DNA of 64,000 bases, from the NCBI RefSeq assembly GCF_000499845.2, contig NC_023756.2:3249332-3313331 (forward strand). The letters run 5' to 3'. Under the pieces are notes generated by a model. That model had not been told where the DNA came from. It made no database searches and saw only the letters and a program-made list of their open reading frames with translations. Both the position numbers and the translations under genes were made by a program. This stretch comes from Phaseolus vulgaris. Lineage: Eukaryota > Streptophyta > Magnoliopsida > Fabales > Fabaceae. Shown here piece by piece: positions 13,083-25,347 of this stretch; within the stretch, counting starts at the first letter, position 1; the number at the start of each line of letters is the position of its first letter.

Positions 13083-16000
13083 ATGCAAGTTCTATCAGCG
13101 TGCAATTTGTGGTCAGTGGGAGTTCCAACCCACAGAAGAAGAAGAAGCTGTGTCCTCAGCCGCCGTCAGATTTGCTTTGATGGAATGTCCTCTGTTTGCT
13201 CTGACTCCAAACACTCCCCAAACGACGCCGTTTCACCAAGCAGGTTCGCCCCATTACGTTGTGTATCCCCATTGTTTTTGCAAACTGAGATTTCAGTAAA
13301 AATATTGTACTGGGTGTGGGCCTTTTGTGGTTGCATTTCAAAAGTTTGAGTCTTTGTGCAAGCTAGAGTGCGTTTTCATTTTCAAACTAAGGGCTGTTTG
13401 GTTTGGAAAAGCATTTTCTGCTTCCTGTTTTCAAAAGTTTGCATACGAAACAGTGAAAAAAAAAATACAAAAAAAAGTGTTATTAAAAGCTGATACGAGT
13501 TTTAAGGTAGTTACAGCAAAAGTCAATAAATTTATCATACAGGACGATTTGTGATTGCATGACAATATAATCTTACATTTAGGAGGGCATTATTCTTTTT
13601 CTCCTTCGTAATTAACAGTGAAAACAGAAAATGGGTCTTCAAAGTGGCAAGTCCTAAGATTTCAATAAGAAACTGCAATTGGGTGTGTGTCTTTTGTGGT
13701 TGCATTTGCAAAGTTTGAGCGTTTGTGCATCCAGGAGTGCGTTTTCGTTGTTGGTGTTGCTTGTTTTTGTGTGGGGTTGTGACTTTTATTGATGTGTGCA
13801 TGTTTGATTGATTACACATGTAGCAGCACTGTGCAAGTTCAAGATGAAACATTGGATTTTGGCGCAATGCTGAGGGAGGTTGCTCTATCTCCAACACGGC
13901 GTGTGTTAGTGGCGAGTTTAACTATGTTTTCCTGTTTTTGTTCTTCAAGGTACTTGTCAGGTCCGCACGGTTCTGCTTTTGTGTTCAACTTGCTTGATTT
14001 GTTGTATATTCGTAAGTTCATGACTATTTCTATATATGTATGTCATGGTAAAATTCTTAGACTTTTGAAATGATTACTTTGAAGAACATACCCAAGGTGA
14101 TTTCTAAGAATAGTTCCAAATCTTCATTATATTCTCTTCCTACTAATTCTCCTACTTTCTGGATAAAGAAATAATTGAATATTTTCTATATTTTCAGGAC
14201 GTCAAATGCATTTTCTTTTGCATTCAATACTTTTAAAAAAAAAAAATATTATGAGGATTTATAGGAAGATATAATATTACCCAATTCTAATTATTTGATC
14301 ATGCAATAATCTTTACGCCCATAGTGCATGACAATTAAACTATTAACAGGGTATTGCTAAAGTATTTTTATTTTTATATATGCTGGTGAGATGGATCACC
14401 TTTGGTTTGGTGTATTTGACTAGTAGTTTGTTACATGGACATGGAGCTGTGAGTTGCCAATGGTGGGATGAAGATATTCTGTAGTCAGAGAGAAAGAACT
14501 TTGAATCTTAACCTTTAATTTTATGAGTTCGTAGTTGTAATATGCATCAATTTTAAATTCATAACTGGTGAAGTGCAGTAATCGAATTCTAGCAGCGTGT
14601 TCTAATTCTATTTTCTTTCATTATAAACATATTGTTGTATTCTTTGATGCAAGTCTCTTTTAGTATTTACCAGCAAAGTTTATCTTCATGTCATAAATTG
14701 TAAATGTACAGCCCTAGCATTGGGAGATCCATCAGTAACACTTGAAGAAGTAACCCCTCCCGTGTTTTCTTCTGGGCCACTCTTTCCCATAGAGGTCAGC
14801 TTTCAACTATAGCCCCTCTTTTGTCTGTAGTGGCTGCATGGCACATTTTTTATATTCTTGTAGCAATAGTTAATTCCATTTCATTGTAATTGGCAGGATC
14901 GAATTGTCCAACTATTTGAAAGAAACACATATTCTGTTGTTAACATATTTGATGTGACATTACGTCCTCAGCTTAATATAACTGGTGTGGTTGAGGTAAC
15001 TCAGTACTTAATCTATAATATCTCATGTTAAATCATTTGAAGGTCTTATCAAGGACTCTATTTTCTGATTATTATATTGTGTCTATCTAATAAGCATGAT
15101 AGGGTTTTTAATTGTCCTACGGTAGAGTATCAAACAGTTTAATTTGTTTTGTTTTTGTATCTATACTACCAGATTCCTGAAGGAAATGGTTCTGGAGTAG
15201 TGTGGGATGAGGAGGGCCACATTGTGACAAATTATCATGGTGAGAATCAGTGGGGAAACAGTTTCTATGTTATGTCTGGCTTCAATCTTTAAAACAAAAC
15301 ACACATTTAGCTTTGGTTCTCTTCAATAAGATTTTGTTGAGCTCTCCGAGGGAATGGGCATAAGGTTTCTTGTAGGCCTTTCTCCTGTATTTGATTTGAA
15401 ATGTGTATTCAGTATTTGTTGAATTTTGTTTTGTGCTTTAAAATATCTTTTGATTTATCTCCTCTTTGCTCCTTTCTTAGAAATATTTATCTCCATTTTT
15501 ACCTAATGTACTTGATGTGCTCTGATGGAATGCTTTGTACTTTGCACTTGTTAATTTGTATGCATATTTTCCCAACCTTAGTGTATTCAGTAGGCTTTCC
15601 AGACCAGGTGCTGACTTGTGTGTGATTGTTACAATCTTGTATTATTCAGTAATTGGCAATGCCCTTTCAAGAAACCCGAAGGCTGGTGAGGTGGTTGCTC
15701 GAGTTAATATTCTAGCATCAGAAGGGTGAGAGGCTCAAGTAGAATTTTTTTTCTTTGCATATATTGCCAAATTTCTGTTTGAAACTAACCAACATATGTA
15801 ATTCTGATTTCTACACTTTCTATCTATTATTAAGGTTACAAAAGAATTTTGAAGGAATACTCATTGGAGCTGACCGTTTAAAGGATCTTGCTGTCTTGAA
15901 GGCATGATCTCCTTTTTACTTTCTGAATTTTTTTCTTCTGTGAATCAATTGCCTGATTTCAATAAGCAATATACTTAACATCTCTGTTTCACTTTATAAC

Positions 16001-18422
16001 ATTTTGCTTCCAAGTTGGATATCCTTTTGTTGTTGCTGTGGTTCCTAGTAACAGGTCAGGCCTTATGCATGTTAGTTTCTGTTTTAGTTTTATAATAATC
16101 TATTTCATCAAAAGGATTAAAATCATCATTCAAAGTCTAAGGGTTTATCTTCTTCTTTAGTTCATTCATGGTACTTGTTCATTAAAATAATGGTGGCTAA
16201 AAGTTTCTTTCTTTGTTATTTAAAAATAGTACTCATGATGTGTTTGTATGTATATGCAATCTACCTCCTTGTATTCAGATTGAAGCTATTGAACCGCAAG
16301 ACTGATGACTGTCTAAATCACATCTTTTTATTAATCTCTCATTTAGATAGTTAATAAAATTGTGCATGCATGTATCATCACATGACAAGATCTTAACAAA
16401 TCTACAAATACAGGTAGATGCCCCTAAAGATATTTTAAGGCCTATCAAGGTGGGACAATCATCGTCTCTAAAAGTTGGGCAGCAATGTTTGGCAATTGGA
16501 AATCCATTTGGTTTTGATCACACCCTCACAGCTGGGATTATAAGTGGACTTAACCGAGACATCTTTAGTCAAACTGGGGTAACAATTGGTGGTGGTGTTC
16601 AAACTGATGCAGCAATAAATCCTGGGAACAGGTTACACTAGGATCCTTTCCGTATATGAGCTAGAATAGTTCCCTTCCTTCAGTTTGGTGCAGTTCACTT
16701 GGTCAAAATGTTTTTTTCATGATTGGTATTGAGTGTTAACTGGCTGTTAATATCAAATGCTGCATTTCTTACTTTTCCTATGATGCTTACAGCGGAGGTC
16801 CCCTTCTTGATTCGAAAGGAAGCTTAATTGGGATTAATACTGCAATATTTACTCAGACAGGCAAGTTATTTAACCATCACAATCAGAAGGAATTGGACCA
16901 CGTTACTGAGCATTGTATGAAAATTATAGCTGAGAAAATCTTTTGGATTCACTTGTCAAAAAATTTCTACCACTTTTTCCTTGATTACATTGTTGATCCA
17001 TTCACTTTACTTTGCATGGTGAAATGACTGTTTAAGCTGCAAGTTCTAGTTGCTCTTATTAGTTTTGCATGCTTCATGTTTTTGCCTTTCTTTTCTTGCT
17101 ATTGCAGGAACATCGGCTGGTGTAGGATTTGCGATCCCATCTTCAACTGTATTGCGAATTATTCCACAGCTCATTCGGTTTGGAAAAGTAAGTGTTTCAT
17201 GGAACCAAAATATGCAGAAAGAATCTAGACAAATCTTTAGCTTTGCTGTGATATCGGTTAGGTATCATTATGCAGCTTGATATCTTAGCTAGACTGACAC
17301 CTCAAGTAATAACAATCATCTGCCATGACATGCTGTGATATCTTTAATATGACAAGGTTTCATGGTTGATGGTCCTTTTATGTTTTAATGCGGAAAAACA
17401 CATTGTTTTTCTAGATTTTATAGAGAGAGGAAAAACTTAGTTGTTTGTTTGGAAAGAAAACACAAGGAAACAACTGTTGTTAGTTCTACATTATGTTTTT
17501 TAATCATATTTCTATATATAATATTTGTTTTTACATTTTAGCTGCAGAATTTGTAAGATTTATATATTTATGACTATATTTACATTTGGTTTCATAATTT
17601 GTGATTCAAGGTTGTTAGAGGTGGTTTAAATGTGGATATTGCGCCGGACTTAATTGCAAACCAACTTAATGTTCGAAATGGAGCTCTTGTTCTTCTGGTA
17701 AATCCACAAGATTCTCTTGTTATGCTGTAATTAAACTTTACCTTTACATCATTCTTTGACTCTCTTGAACATGTTCCTCAGGTTCCTGCAAATAGTCTTG
17801 CTGCCAAAGCTGGGTTAAATCCCACCACAAGGGGATTTGCTGGAAATATAGTCCTTGGAGATATCATTGTTGCTGTTGACAATAAGCCTGTGAGTCCTCT
17901 TTTAAAAGCAAAATATTCTTAGAATTATTTATGAATAGGTATAGTCTATCTATAGATCGTTTTTGTTAACATATGGGTTTTGGTATAATTTTTCATGTTT
18001 TTTTTGTATTTTTTTTAATAATACTTTTTTTTCACGTGATGGTAGATGATTGAGATGTCAGTCTAACTGAGATGTCAAGTTGCATAGTGATGTTTAACAC
18101 AAAAACTTTTATAAAAAAAAATGCCAAAATATTCATTTCATATTGTCAACCTTTATTTTGTGGACATAACTAAGATATACACTTTCATCAAGTGTTTTTT
18201 CTATTCTCTCTAATCAGAATTAGAGTTTCACTTCAGCAATTTATATAGGAGGCATGCATTAATTTGATAAGAAATTTGGTGCATCCTTGGCAGGTCAAGA
18301 GCAAAGCAGAGTTGTTGAAAGCATTGGATGACTATAATGTAGGGGATAAAGTGGTCTTGATGATTCAGAGGGGCAGTGAAAAGTTGGAGCTGCCTGTGGT
18401 ACTTGAGGAACAAAGTTCTTGA
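13083..18422 (+). CDS. DEG8: DEG8 (DegP8) thylakoid-lumen serine protease
   Basis: HtrA/DegP-type serine protease. In Arabidopsis DEG8 works with DEG5 in the thylakoid lumen to cut damaged photosystem II D1 protein. I assembled 13 exons: 13083-13243, 13824-13960, 14712-14794, 14897-14995, 15173-15239, 15650-15725, 15835-15901, 16414-16631, 16793-16860, 17108-17187, 17611-17697, 17782-17889 and 18294-18422 (stop TGA). All junctions are in phase and give 459 residues; AtDEG8 is of similar length. An Arg-rich chloroplast transit region is followed by a lumen signal with RR at 79-80, a hydrophobic stretch and LSALA. The triad is His182 (NYH), Asp225 (DLAVLK) and Ser303 (GNSGGP), with one C-terminal PDZ domain ending VLEEQSS. 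Introns 7 (starts 15902, GCATGA) and 9 (starts 16861, GCAAGT) have GC donors. Exon 2 has a CAGCAG tandem acceptor. Call is firm; Arabidopsis locus from memory At5g39830. Confidence 0.95.
13289..13754 (+). repeat. ~95-bp direct duplication inside DEG8 intron 1
   Basis: Segments 13289-13384 and 13658-13754 are recognisably the same sequence (shared CTTTTGTGGTTGCATTT, GTTTGAG, GAGTGCGTTTTC), offset 369 bp. The interval begins AAGGGCTGTTTGGTTTGG and ends with GAAAACAGAAAATGG. This could be a small insertion flanked by duplicated host sequence, or a plain segmental duplication. Confidence 0.6.
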
Positions 18423-20504
18423 AATGGTTTATATGCATTGATGTGTTATAAACCAACAAATGTATTATATATGCAGACAATATTATGTTGTACATTTAAC
18501 AAAAAAGGAAAAGAAAAGTAATTCATCTGTGCAATCAGGGTCTTATAATAGAAGTGTGGCATAAATAATTTGCATGGTTTTCAAAATACTTCACTCTTGA
18601 ATTTGGTCTCTTGCATTATAGGTTTGACAATGGTGTTCTATGATGAACTAGTAGAAAGTTCAGAGAAAAAAGCCAAAATGATGTACATTCTACAACTCAT
18701 TTTTCACTGATTTATATCTACATAATCTTTTATTCTATTCATTCTGGTCAAAGTTATTGAATAATGGTCTTTGTATCTTTTATGTAAATAGATTATGTAT
18801 ATAATTAATCCTTGACTTGGTAATTATGAATTAAGGCACTTGAGTTTAACTAGTGCTAACCTATTTTTACTCTACCTAGCATGGAATCCAAGTCCTCTTA
18901 AGGACAATATTATTTTGTTTTGGTGGAGCTGTATGATAATTTTAATTAGAATAAATTACATTGTTATCTAAGAGATTTGGTGAAATTGTACAACTTCTAT
19001 TTTTCTCTCCTACACTAAGCTTTAATTATTTGAAAAATATTACACTTGCACTATTTACATATTATTACTTAAACTTTCTTTAATTGTTTGGAAAGCATTC
19101 CACCATTTCCTTATAAAAACTTAGTACAAAATGTAAGGACTGGTCAATTGAGACTTAATCATATACACTTATCTCGTTCTCGTTAATATTGAAAAGTAAC
19201 TAACTTTTTTTTTTATATGAAATTGACTTAATACTTGATAACAGAGAGTATTCTTGATTTTATAATTTTTACCTATACTTTACTTAATTGTTCAAAAAAA
19301 TTTACTGATTTAAGTGTCAAAGAGTCTTATATAATTGAAGCATCTCCCGGCTTCTAACCATTAAATTCGACAATCCTTCACAAAAGAAGTTAGTTTGTTT
19401 GTATGACATCCACTTCAAACGACTTCTACTCATCCTGGACAAGAATAATTTGTATAAATTCACAATACCTAAACCTTTTTAGTATAGTGTATTTTTCAAG
19501 TAAAAATATGATTAATTGTGTGCAAAATTTTGTTGGATTTGTAACCATTATAATACGAAAAATGAAATTAGTTTCTAATACAGTCAAAAGAGTGGTAAGA
19601 TTAAAAAAGAGTAAAATATTGCTAGTTTCATATATTTCTGCACAAGTAATAATGGAAACTAGATAAGAAAGTGATGTGTATGGCTTCTTTTTTTCAACTA
19701 GTTCATGAACACAGAGACTAACATAAGAAATAAATTATGGTCTTGCTTGGTTTAATAATAATATATTAACATTGTAAGAGATATTACGTGTTGATTTTAG
19801 AAGAAAATAACACAAATTTTGAGAGCTACCAATCAATTTCGTGTGAAAGATGTTTGAAGTGTTTGAAACCATGAATATTCCAAATTATAATCCATGTTTT
19901 CCTAGCATGGATAATTACATCAAGTAATTGTTTATTATCATTAATACATATTTTTTTAACAAAAATGCAAAATGACATTAATTATTTTATTAATAACAGA
20001 TTACTAAAATGTGGCCATAATTTCTCATGAGATAATATATTCTTAAATATAATTAAAAACAATGAATCATGTTTCTAGACTTAATCTCTTAAAAAATAAT
20101 AATTAATTAAATATATAAAATAATTATAAAATAGAGATTGATTTATATGCATAAGTAATCAAGTATTTAAAATAGGGATTAAAATATCTCCATTTTGTGT
20201 CTCCTTTCCCATTCTTCCTATAATCTTTTGTCACCTTTATCATCAACATTAAATGAAATGAACAATGTTAACATTCTTATTCATGAAGTGACAAAAAGTG
20301 ATTGAAAGAAAAAGAAAAAGAAAAGATAGAGACATGTGATTTTAATATTGAGTATACATATCTTAATTGTCTCACCACATAAGTCTCCCTTTAATATTGT
20401 ATTACCTAAATTTTGTACATATTTATTAAAAGATTGACCACAATACAGAAATCTAAAAGACCAATTGTTACAACTTAAAAAGAACCAAATTAAACAACTC
20501 TAAC
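18423..20504. other. AT-rich intergenic spacer downstream of DEG8
   Basis: It contains the DEG8 3' UTR near its left edge and otherwise AT-rich sequence. Short open frames here (for example 19403-19666) have no family motif and look random. No RNA gene or complete transposon was seen. Confidence 0.5.
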
Positions 20505-20953
20505 AGATAACAAAATCATCAAATTGCAACTAATTTTAGATATTAAAATAATTAATTACTATTAAATTAAATTAAAATTAAAAATCCTTTTAAAAAATAA
20601 AAAATTATTAGTATCTAAAATAGTTTTTATTATTAATAAAAATTTATAAAATGATTTTTAAATTGATATATAACCATTAGCTACCAAGATTTTAGTCACT
20701 AATATTTTAGATTCTAAATTAATTTCTAAGATACTACTTTAGACTAATTTAGAATCTAAAATATTAGTAGCTAAAATCCTGATAACTAATTCAGATACTA
20801 ATTTAGGAATCATTCTATACATTTTTATTAATAATAAAAACCAATTTAAATACAAATAATTTTTTAATCTCTAAAATAATATATAATTTAGTTAATATAG
20901 TGACTAATTATTTTTATCTTTAATTTTGATTATTATTTAATGAATTTCTTGTA

Positions 20954-20956
<3 letters not shown>
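20505..20956. mobile_element. Self-complementary CACTA-ended MITE copy
   Basis: The right end reads TTTCTTGTAGTG (inverse of CACTACAAGAAA) and the left end is a decayed ACAAAATCATCAAATTGCA. The interior is a foldback: AACTAATTTTAGATA-type sequence on the left is matched in inverse on the right (TAGTGACTAATTATTTTTA). It belongs with the better copy at 46526-46928. There is no coding capacity. The CACTA ends suggest a non-autonomous CACTA-superfamily element; this is inference from the termini. Confidence 0.7.

Positions 20957-21022
<66 letters not shown>
20957..21022. repeat. Perfect (AT)33 microsatellite
   Basis: An uninterrupted AT dinucleotide run of 66 bp starts at the base immediately after the GTAGTG terminus of the adjoining MITE. 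It is likely to be highly length-variable. Confidence 0.97.
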
Positions 21023-21027
<5 letters not shown>

Positions 21028-22241
21028 TTTATTTTAATTCACTTGATTTTGTGTAATGCTAACTTAAAAAGGGAAAAAATGTTTGAGTAATGCAGAAAAT
21101 ATTAAGTTATTGTAAAGCATATATGTTTGGGGTGGTGTCCAGAGAGAGACAGGGACTTAGGTTGCAGGAGTTTGACCAGTTTTCCAACATGGGTTGTAAA
21201 CCCTAAGACACACGAAGGAGACAACAATGGCATCAAACGAGGTCTAAGTTCTTGTAAATTCACCACTTTTCGATTTTGATCTTCACCAATTTATTACACT
21301 CCTAACTCCTAACCATAAGGGCCATGGTTAGCAATTTTATGCAATCTCATTTCACCATCTCATCAACTTCTCTTCATTTTTTTATGATGATCATTCACCA
21401 TTAATACTAAGAAATCAGTTCAAATTAATTTCTAAATTTTTTATCTATCTAAAAATTCTCATTTTTTATTTGGAGAGAAATTCATTTACAAGTGTTCCTT
21501 CCATCTATAAATAAAATCTATTTTCAAGGTTAATTTTAAAATACAAATAATTTTTAACTAATTTCATTTTAATTAATACAATTATTTCTTCAAGATTCTT
21601 TATCTAAATTGAAAGATGAACATCCTAAACTTTATTGCTGTAGACCAAGTGTTTATTGGTGAGATAATAGTGTAGAAAGTAGACTAATTGAGTGTGAACA
21701 AGTGTCATCTTACACTGAAAAAAAAAGAAGAAAAACTGTTTCTAACCAGTTTAGATGGGAAAGAAGATTGTTTTTTCAATACAAATAGTTTTATAAGTTC
21801 ATAGATTGATGACAGGTCATATGTTCATATCTGTGATGGAAGATGAGAAAAGTTTGGCATAGAAAAGGGAATGTTGCAATCCAAGAATTAGCACAAATAT
21901 GACAAAAATTGTCTAAGAAGAGTCATGAGAAGAATTAGGCAGAGAATTTCACATACAGAAAGCAACATTAACAGTATTATATTGAGCATGGGGTCCTACC
22001 AACATAGTTCACAAAGGAACAATTCAAAGTAGAATTGTTTACATGTAGAAAATGAAAAACAATTACATTAGAAGGTTGCCTTGTCATTTTGTGCTTGTCT
22101 TTGATTTGTTGAAGATAAAAGGAAATGCTTGTGAGCATCATCAATGAAAGTGAAACAAATCACAACACAAATTCACAATATAAAAACACCTCATAATGCT
22201 TCTAATTCTGCAGTCTCTTCTGATCCTTATTTTTTGGTCAT
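21023..22241. other. Intergenic spacer upstream of the NAC gene
   Basis: This mostly AT-rich sequence contains a less AT-rich patch around 21125-21250. No ORF with recognisable motifs, no transposon ends and no RNA gene were seen. Confidence 0.5.
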
Positions 22242-22496
22242 TCATTCACACAAATAACACATATATAAGGCCAAGTGGGGGAGTGAGAGATATCCATTGA
22301 AAGGGGTTTTGCTTTTGCTTTTGCTTGACTTTGGTTGGTGACATCTCTTCCTTTGCAAACACACCCTCTTCTCAACACCATAGTCATCATCATTTTCATT
22401 GGAGCCATATCCTAAAAAGGAGGCAGAAGTTTTGGGAACAGAAACCTTCTTGGGAGGCACATAACATGGCCTTGGACTAATCAAATTTGCAGACAC
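22242..22496 (-). CDS. Possible small basic protein or terminal exon, unrecognised
   Basis: An 84-codon frame divergent from the NAC gene. The product is rich in Lys, Ser and Pro, with a short acidic NENDDDYG patch and a KSKSKSK run, and starts MSANLISPRPCYVPPKK. I recognise no family. An AG preceded by TTTGATT (minus strand) just upstream could make this a last exon instead of a whole gene. It may equally be a chance ORF: its codons and composition are more gene-like than its surroundings but nothing else supports it. Confidence 0.2.
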   Translation of the reverse strand: MSANLISPRPCYVPPKKVSVPKTSASFLGYGSNENDDDYGVEKRVCLQRKRCHQPKSSKSKSKTPFNGYLSLPHLALYMCYLCE

Positions 22497-22741
22497 AGTG
22501 AGTTAGCACAACTTGAAACTTCTTATGTGTCATTATGCATATTTGAGAACAGCAAATAAATAATGGGTTTTGTTTTCCAAAATTTGCAAACTACAACATG
22601 CTTGTGCCTCCATGTATGCAAATATCATAGCCATGAGAATAGTTATAATATAATATCTTGTATTTCATTGTCACTTACTAGGTGAGTTGAAGCTTCTTAC
22701 AGATATTTGAACAAGTATTGGCATCTTGAGAAGCCTCTCTC

Positions 22742-22749
22742 TATATATT
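22742..22749 (+). promoter_or_regulatory. Probable TATA box of the NAC gene
   Basis: TATATATT lies about 50 bp before the chosen NAC start codon. This predicts a very short leader and would exclude the in-frame upstream ATG at 22707 from the transcript. Confidence 0.45.
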
Positions 22750-22793
22750 TGCATTGGGGTTTTGGACAAGAAGCTCATATAGAGAGAAAGAAC

Positions 22794-25228
22794 ATGGAGG
22801 AGAGGAATGAGATGGAAAAGATTGATGATGTTATGCCAGGATTTCGTTTTCACCCCACTGATGAAGAGCTTGTTGATTTCTATCTCAAGAGAAAAATTCA
22901 GCAGAAGTCTCTCCCTATTGAACTGATTAAGCAAGTGGATATCTACAAATATGATCCATGGGACCTTCCAAGTAAGAACTCTCATCACTCACACTCTCCT
23001 TTTTTCCTACCTTTCTCTTTTTCTTCTGTCTTGCTTTATGCCACACATAATTCTTACATAAAGGTTCAGACTAATTTACAACCAATTTTTCTTTCCTCTT
23101 TAAGAAGTTCTAGTCTTTGTATTTCTGAAATTTTGTAAATTTCATTCCTGATCAAGTTAAAAGGAACTATAAATTTGGTCAGAACAAAATTCAGAAACAT
23201 AAGAACTAAAACCATCATTTTTAAAAGACTAAATAAAAATACCTTTTGACTATCTCAAGAGACCAGAAGTACATTATACCCTTTTTATTTTCTTGATGAG
23301 CATCAAGGGTTCAATTGTTTAAAACTTCACAGCCATTTTCTAATTTTAACTTGTTTTCATTTTTTTTTCCACTTTTCTCTTTTTCTGCTGTTTTGCTGTA
23401 TGCAAGATAAAATGTTACCTATACATTTATACTAATTTGCAACCAAGTTTTCCTAGTTTTGGCCTCTGTATTTCTAAAATGCATTTTTTTTAATAAAGTC
23501 AAAATGGAGTATAGGTTTAGTCAGAAAAGAAATTAACAGTTTGGAATGTAAGAGACTAAATCTTGAGGCACCTTAAACACATTACACTCTTCTTATGTTC
23601 TAGAGCAATCATCAAAGGTTAAACTGTTTAAAACTAGACAACTCTTTTTCTATGTTTAACTTGGTTTCATTTTGTTGTTTTTATGCACAAGAAGAGCTGG
23701 CAGGCACTGGAGAGAAAGAGTGGTACTTCTACTGTCCAAGGGACAGAAAATACAGGAACAGTGCACGTCCAAATAGGGTCACAAGAGCTGGATTTTGGAA
23801 GGCCACTGGAACTGACAGACCTATATATTCCTCTGATGGGAAGTGCATTGGTCTGAAGAAGTCTCTTGTGTTCTACAGAGGAAGAGCTGCCAAAGGGATG
23901 AAAACTGATTGGATGATGCATGAGTTTAGGTTGCCTTGCATTTCTGACTCAGCCCCTTCCAAAAAACTCTCAGACAAAAGCCTCCCTCCAACTGTATGTA
24001 TTGAACTTCCTTATACATACATGTGTGTAGGACATTTCAAGTGCTAACATAGGACATGTCACATGCATGACCAAAATTGGAAAGTTAAACCCCAATCTTC
24101 ACTATCCTTGTAAGAAACACCTATTAAAATTAACTCTTTTCAACTTTCACCATTCTACACTTATCATGTGAAGAGTTAATTTGGACTTTTCATCTTGAAT
24201 AAAACCAAATTTGACCACTTATGTATAATTGTATGTTGTTCCACATTAGCTCCTTAAAAACTCTCATAAACTATACAGAGGAGTGTTAATGACATACACA
24301 TTCTTTTACAAGATTTATTTAATATATTCTTCTTACACATTCTATATTTTGATACAGACTTGTTGAAAACTTTAGAATCATGAAAGAGACCCATTAGATG
24401 GAGAGTGAGACCTATAAAAATTTGTTTTTTCTAATGAATTTAGACCAATGATTGAGAATGCTATTAGCATTTTTTCAAGCAATATAAATAGATAGATAGA
24501 TTAACAATATATTGTATATATTCCAATTCTGCTTATTCATGCAGTGAAACAAAGTGCTTTGTGTGTGTTTTCAGGATTCATGGGCAATCTGTAGGATATT
24601 CAAGAAAACCAACTCCCTTTCCATGGCACAGAAAGCTTTATCACACCCTTGGATCTCTCAGTTGTCTGGAAGCATGGTATCTGACATGTTCACACAGGGT
24701 GCAACAAACCATCACCTAGGATCACCACCAGCCATTCAGTTTTGTGATGAGAGGCAAGAGTTACACCAAGTCTCCAACAATGACATCAACACCAACTTCA
24801 CAGCTTCAGATATGCCCAATTACAAACCCATCAACAGCACCACAGCTCCCAAGCCTTCACCAGAAATTCCTGTTTCAGATGGAGACCTTGCTGACAACTT
24901 CATATTCTACACAGAACACACCAAGTGCACACTTGATGCCAGTTCCATGCTTTCTCCCAATCCTGACTACATAACATTTCAAGAGCCAAACCAACAACAG
25001 TATAGTGTCTTTTCAAACAATCTACCTCATTACATCCAACAAAACATGACCACAGAAACAGTGACAAAAGAACAACAAGATTGGGAAACAATTGGGAGAA
25101 CCACTGGATTTCCCTTTACTTTGCTTCCCCCACATGATGCATGGAAGTCTTCTTCTGTGGCATGGGACTCACCTCCTTGCCCCAGTGACATGTCCACCAC
25201 CTATTCCACCAATAAATGCTACACTTGA
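22794..25228 (+). CDS. NAC094: NAC transcription factor, NAC094/FEZ-like
   Basis: Plant-specific DNA-binding transcription factor. Exons 22794-22971, 23692-23993 and 24575-25228 join in phase to give 377 residues. The NAC domain fills about residues 14-171 with all five subdomains: A ([20 protein letters not shown]), B ([12 protein letters not shown]), C ([12 protein letters not shown] ... [12 protein letters not shown]), D ([19 protein letters not shown]) and E ([11 protein letters not shown]). The C-terminal region is Ser/Thr/Asn/Pro-rich, as expected for an activation domain, and contains no membrane segment. Subdomains C and D and the neighbours point to the NAC094/FEZ (NAC009) group; the assignment to NAC094 leans on gene order (At5g39820 from memory). 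An in-frame upstream ATG at 22707 would add 29 residues before the domain; I reject it because a TATA-like box lies between. Confidence 0.93.
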
Positions 25229-25289
25229 TTTATCAACCAAATTGGAGGCATTCATGGTGTGTTGTCAGGTTTACCATTTCTACAATTTT

Positions 25290-25347
25290 GGTACATTTAC
25301 CACTGAAATCAGTACCATTAGGTACTGATTTTACTTGTAAATGTACA
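25290..25347 (+). other. 27-bp imperfect hairpin in the NAC 3' UTR region
   Basis: Arms 25290-25316 and 25321-25347 are inverse complements with four mismatches and a four-base loop (ATTA). The inner 11 bp (AAATCAGTACC / GGTACTGATTT) pair perfectly. It lies 62 bp after the NAC stop codon, so it is probably in the mRNA. Confidence 0.8.

Noticed and set aside
22707..22793. In-frame upstream ATG as the NAC start
   Set aside because: It lies before the TATA-like box and would add 29 residues not typical of NAC proteins; the ATG at 22794 is closer to the domain.
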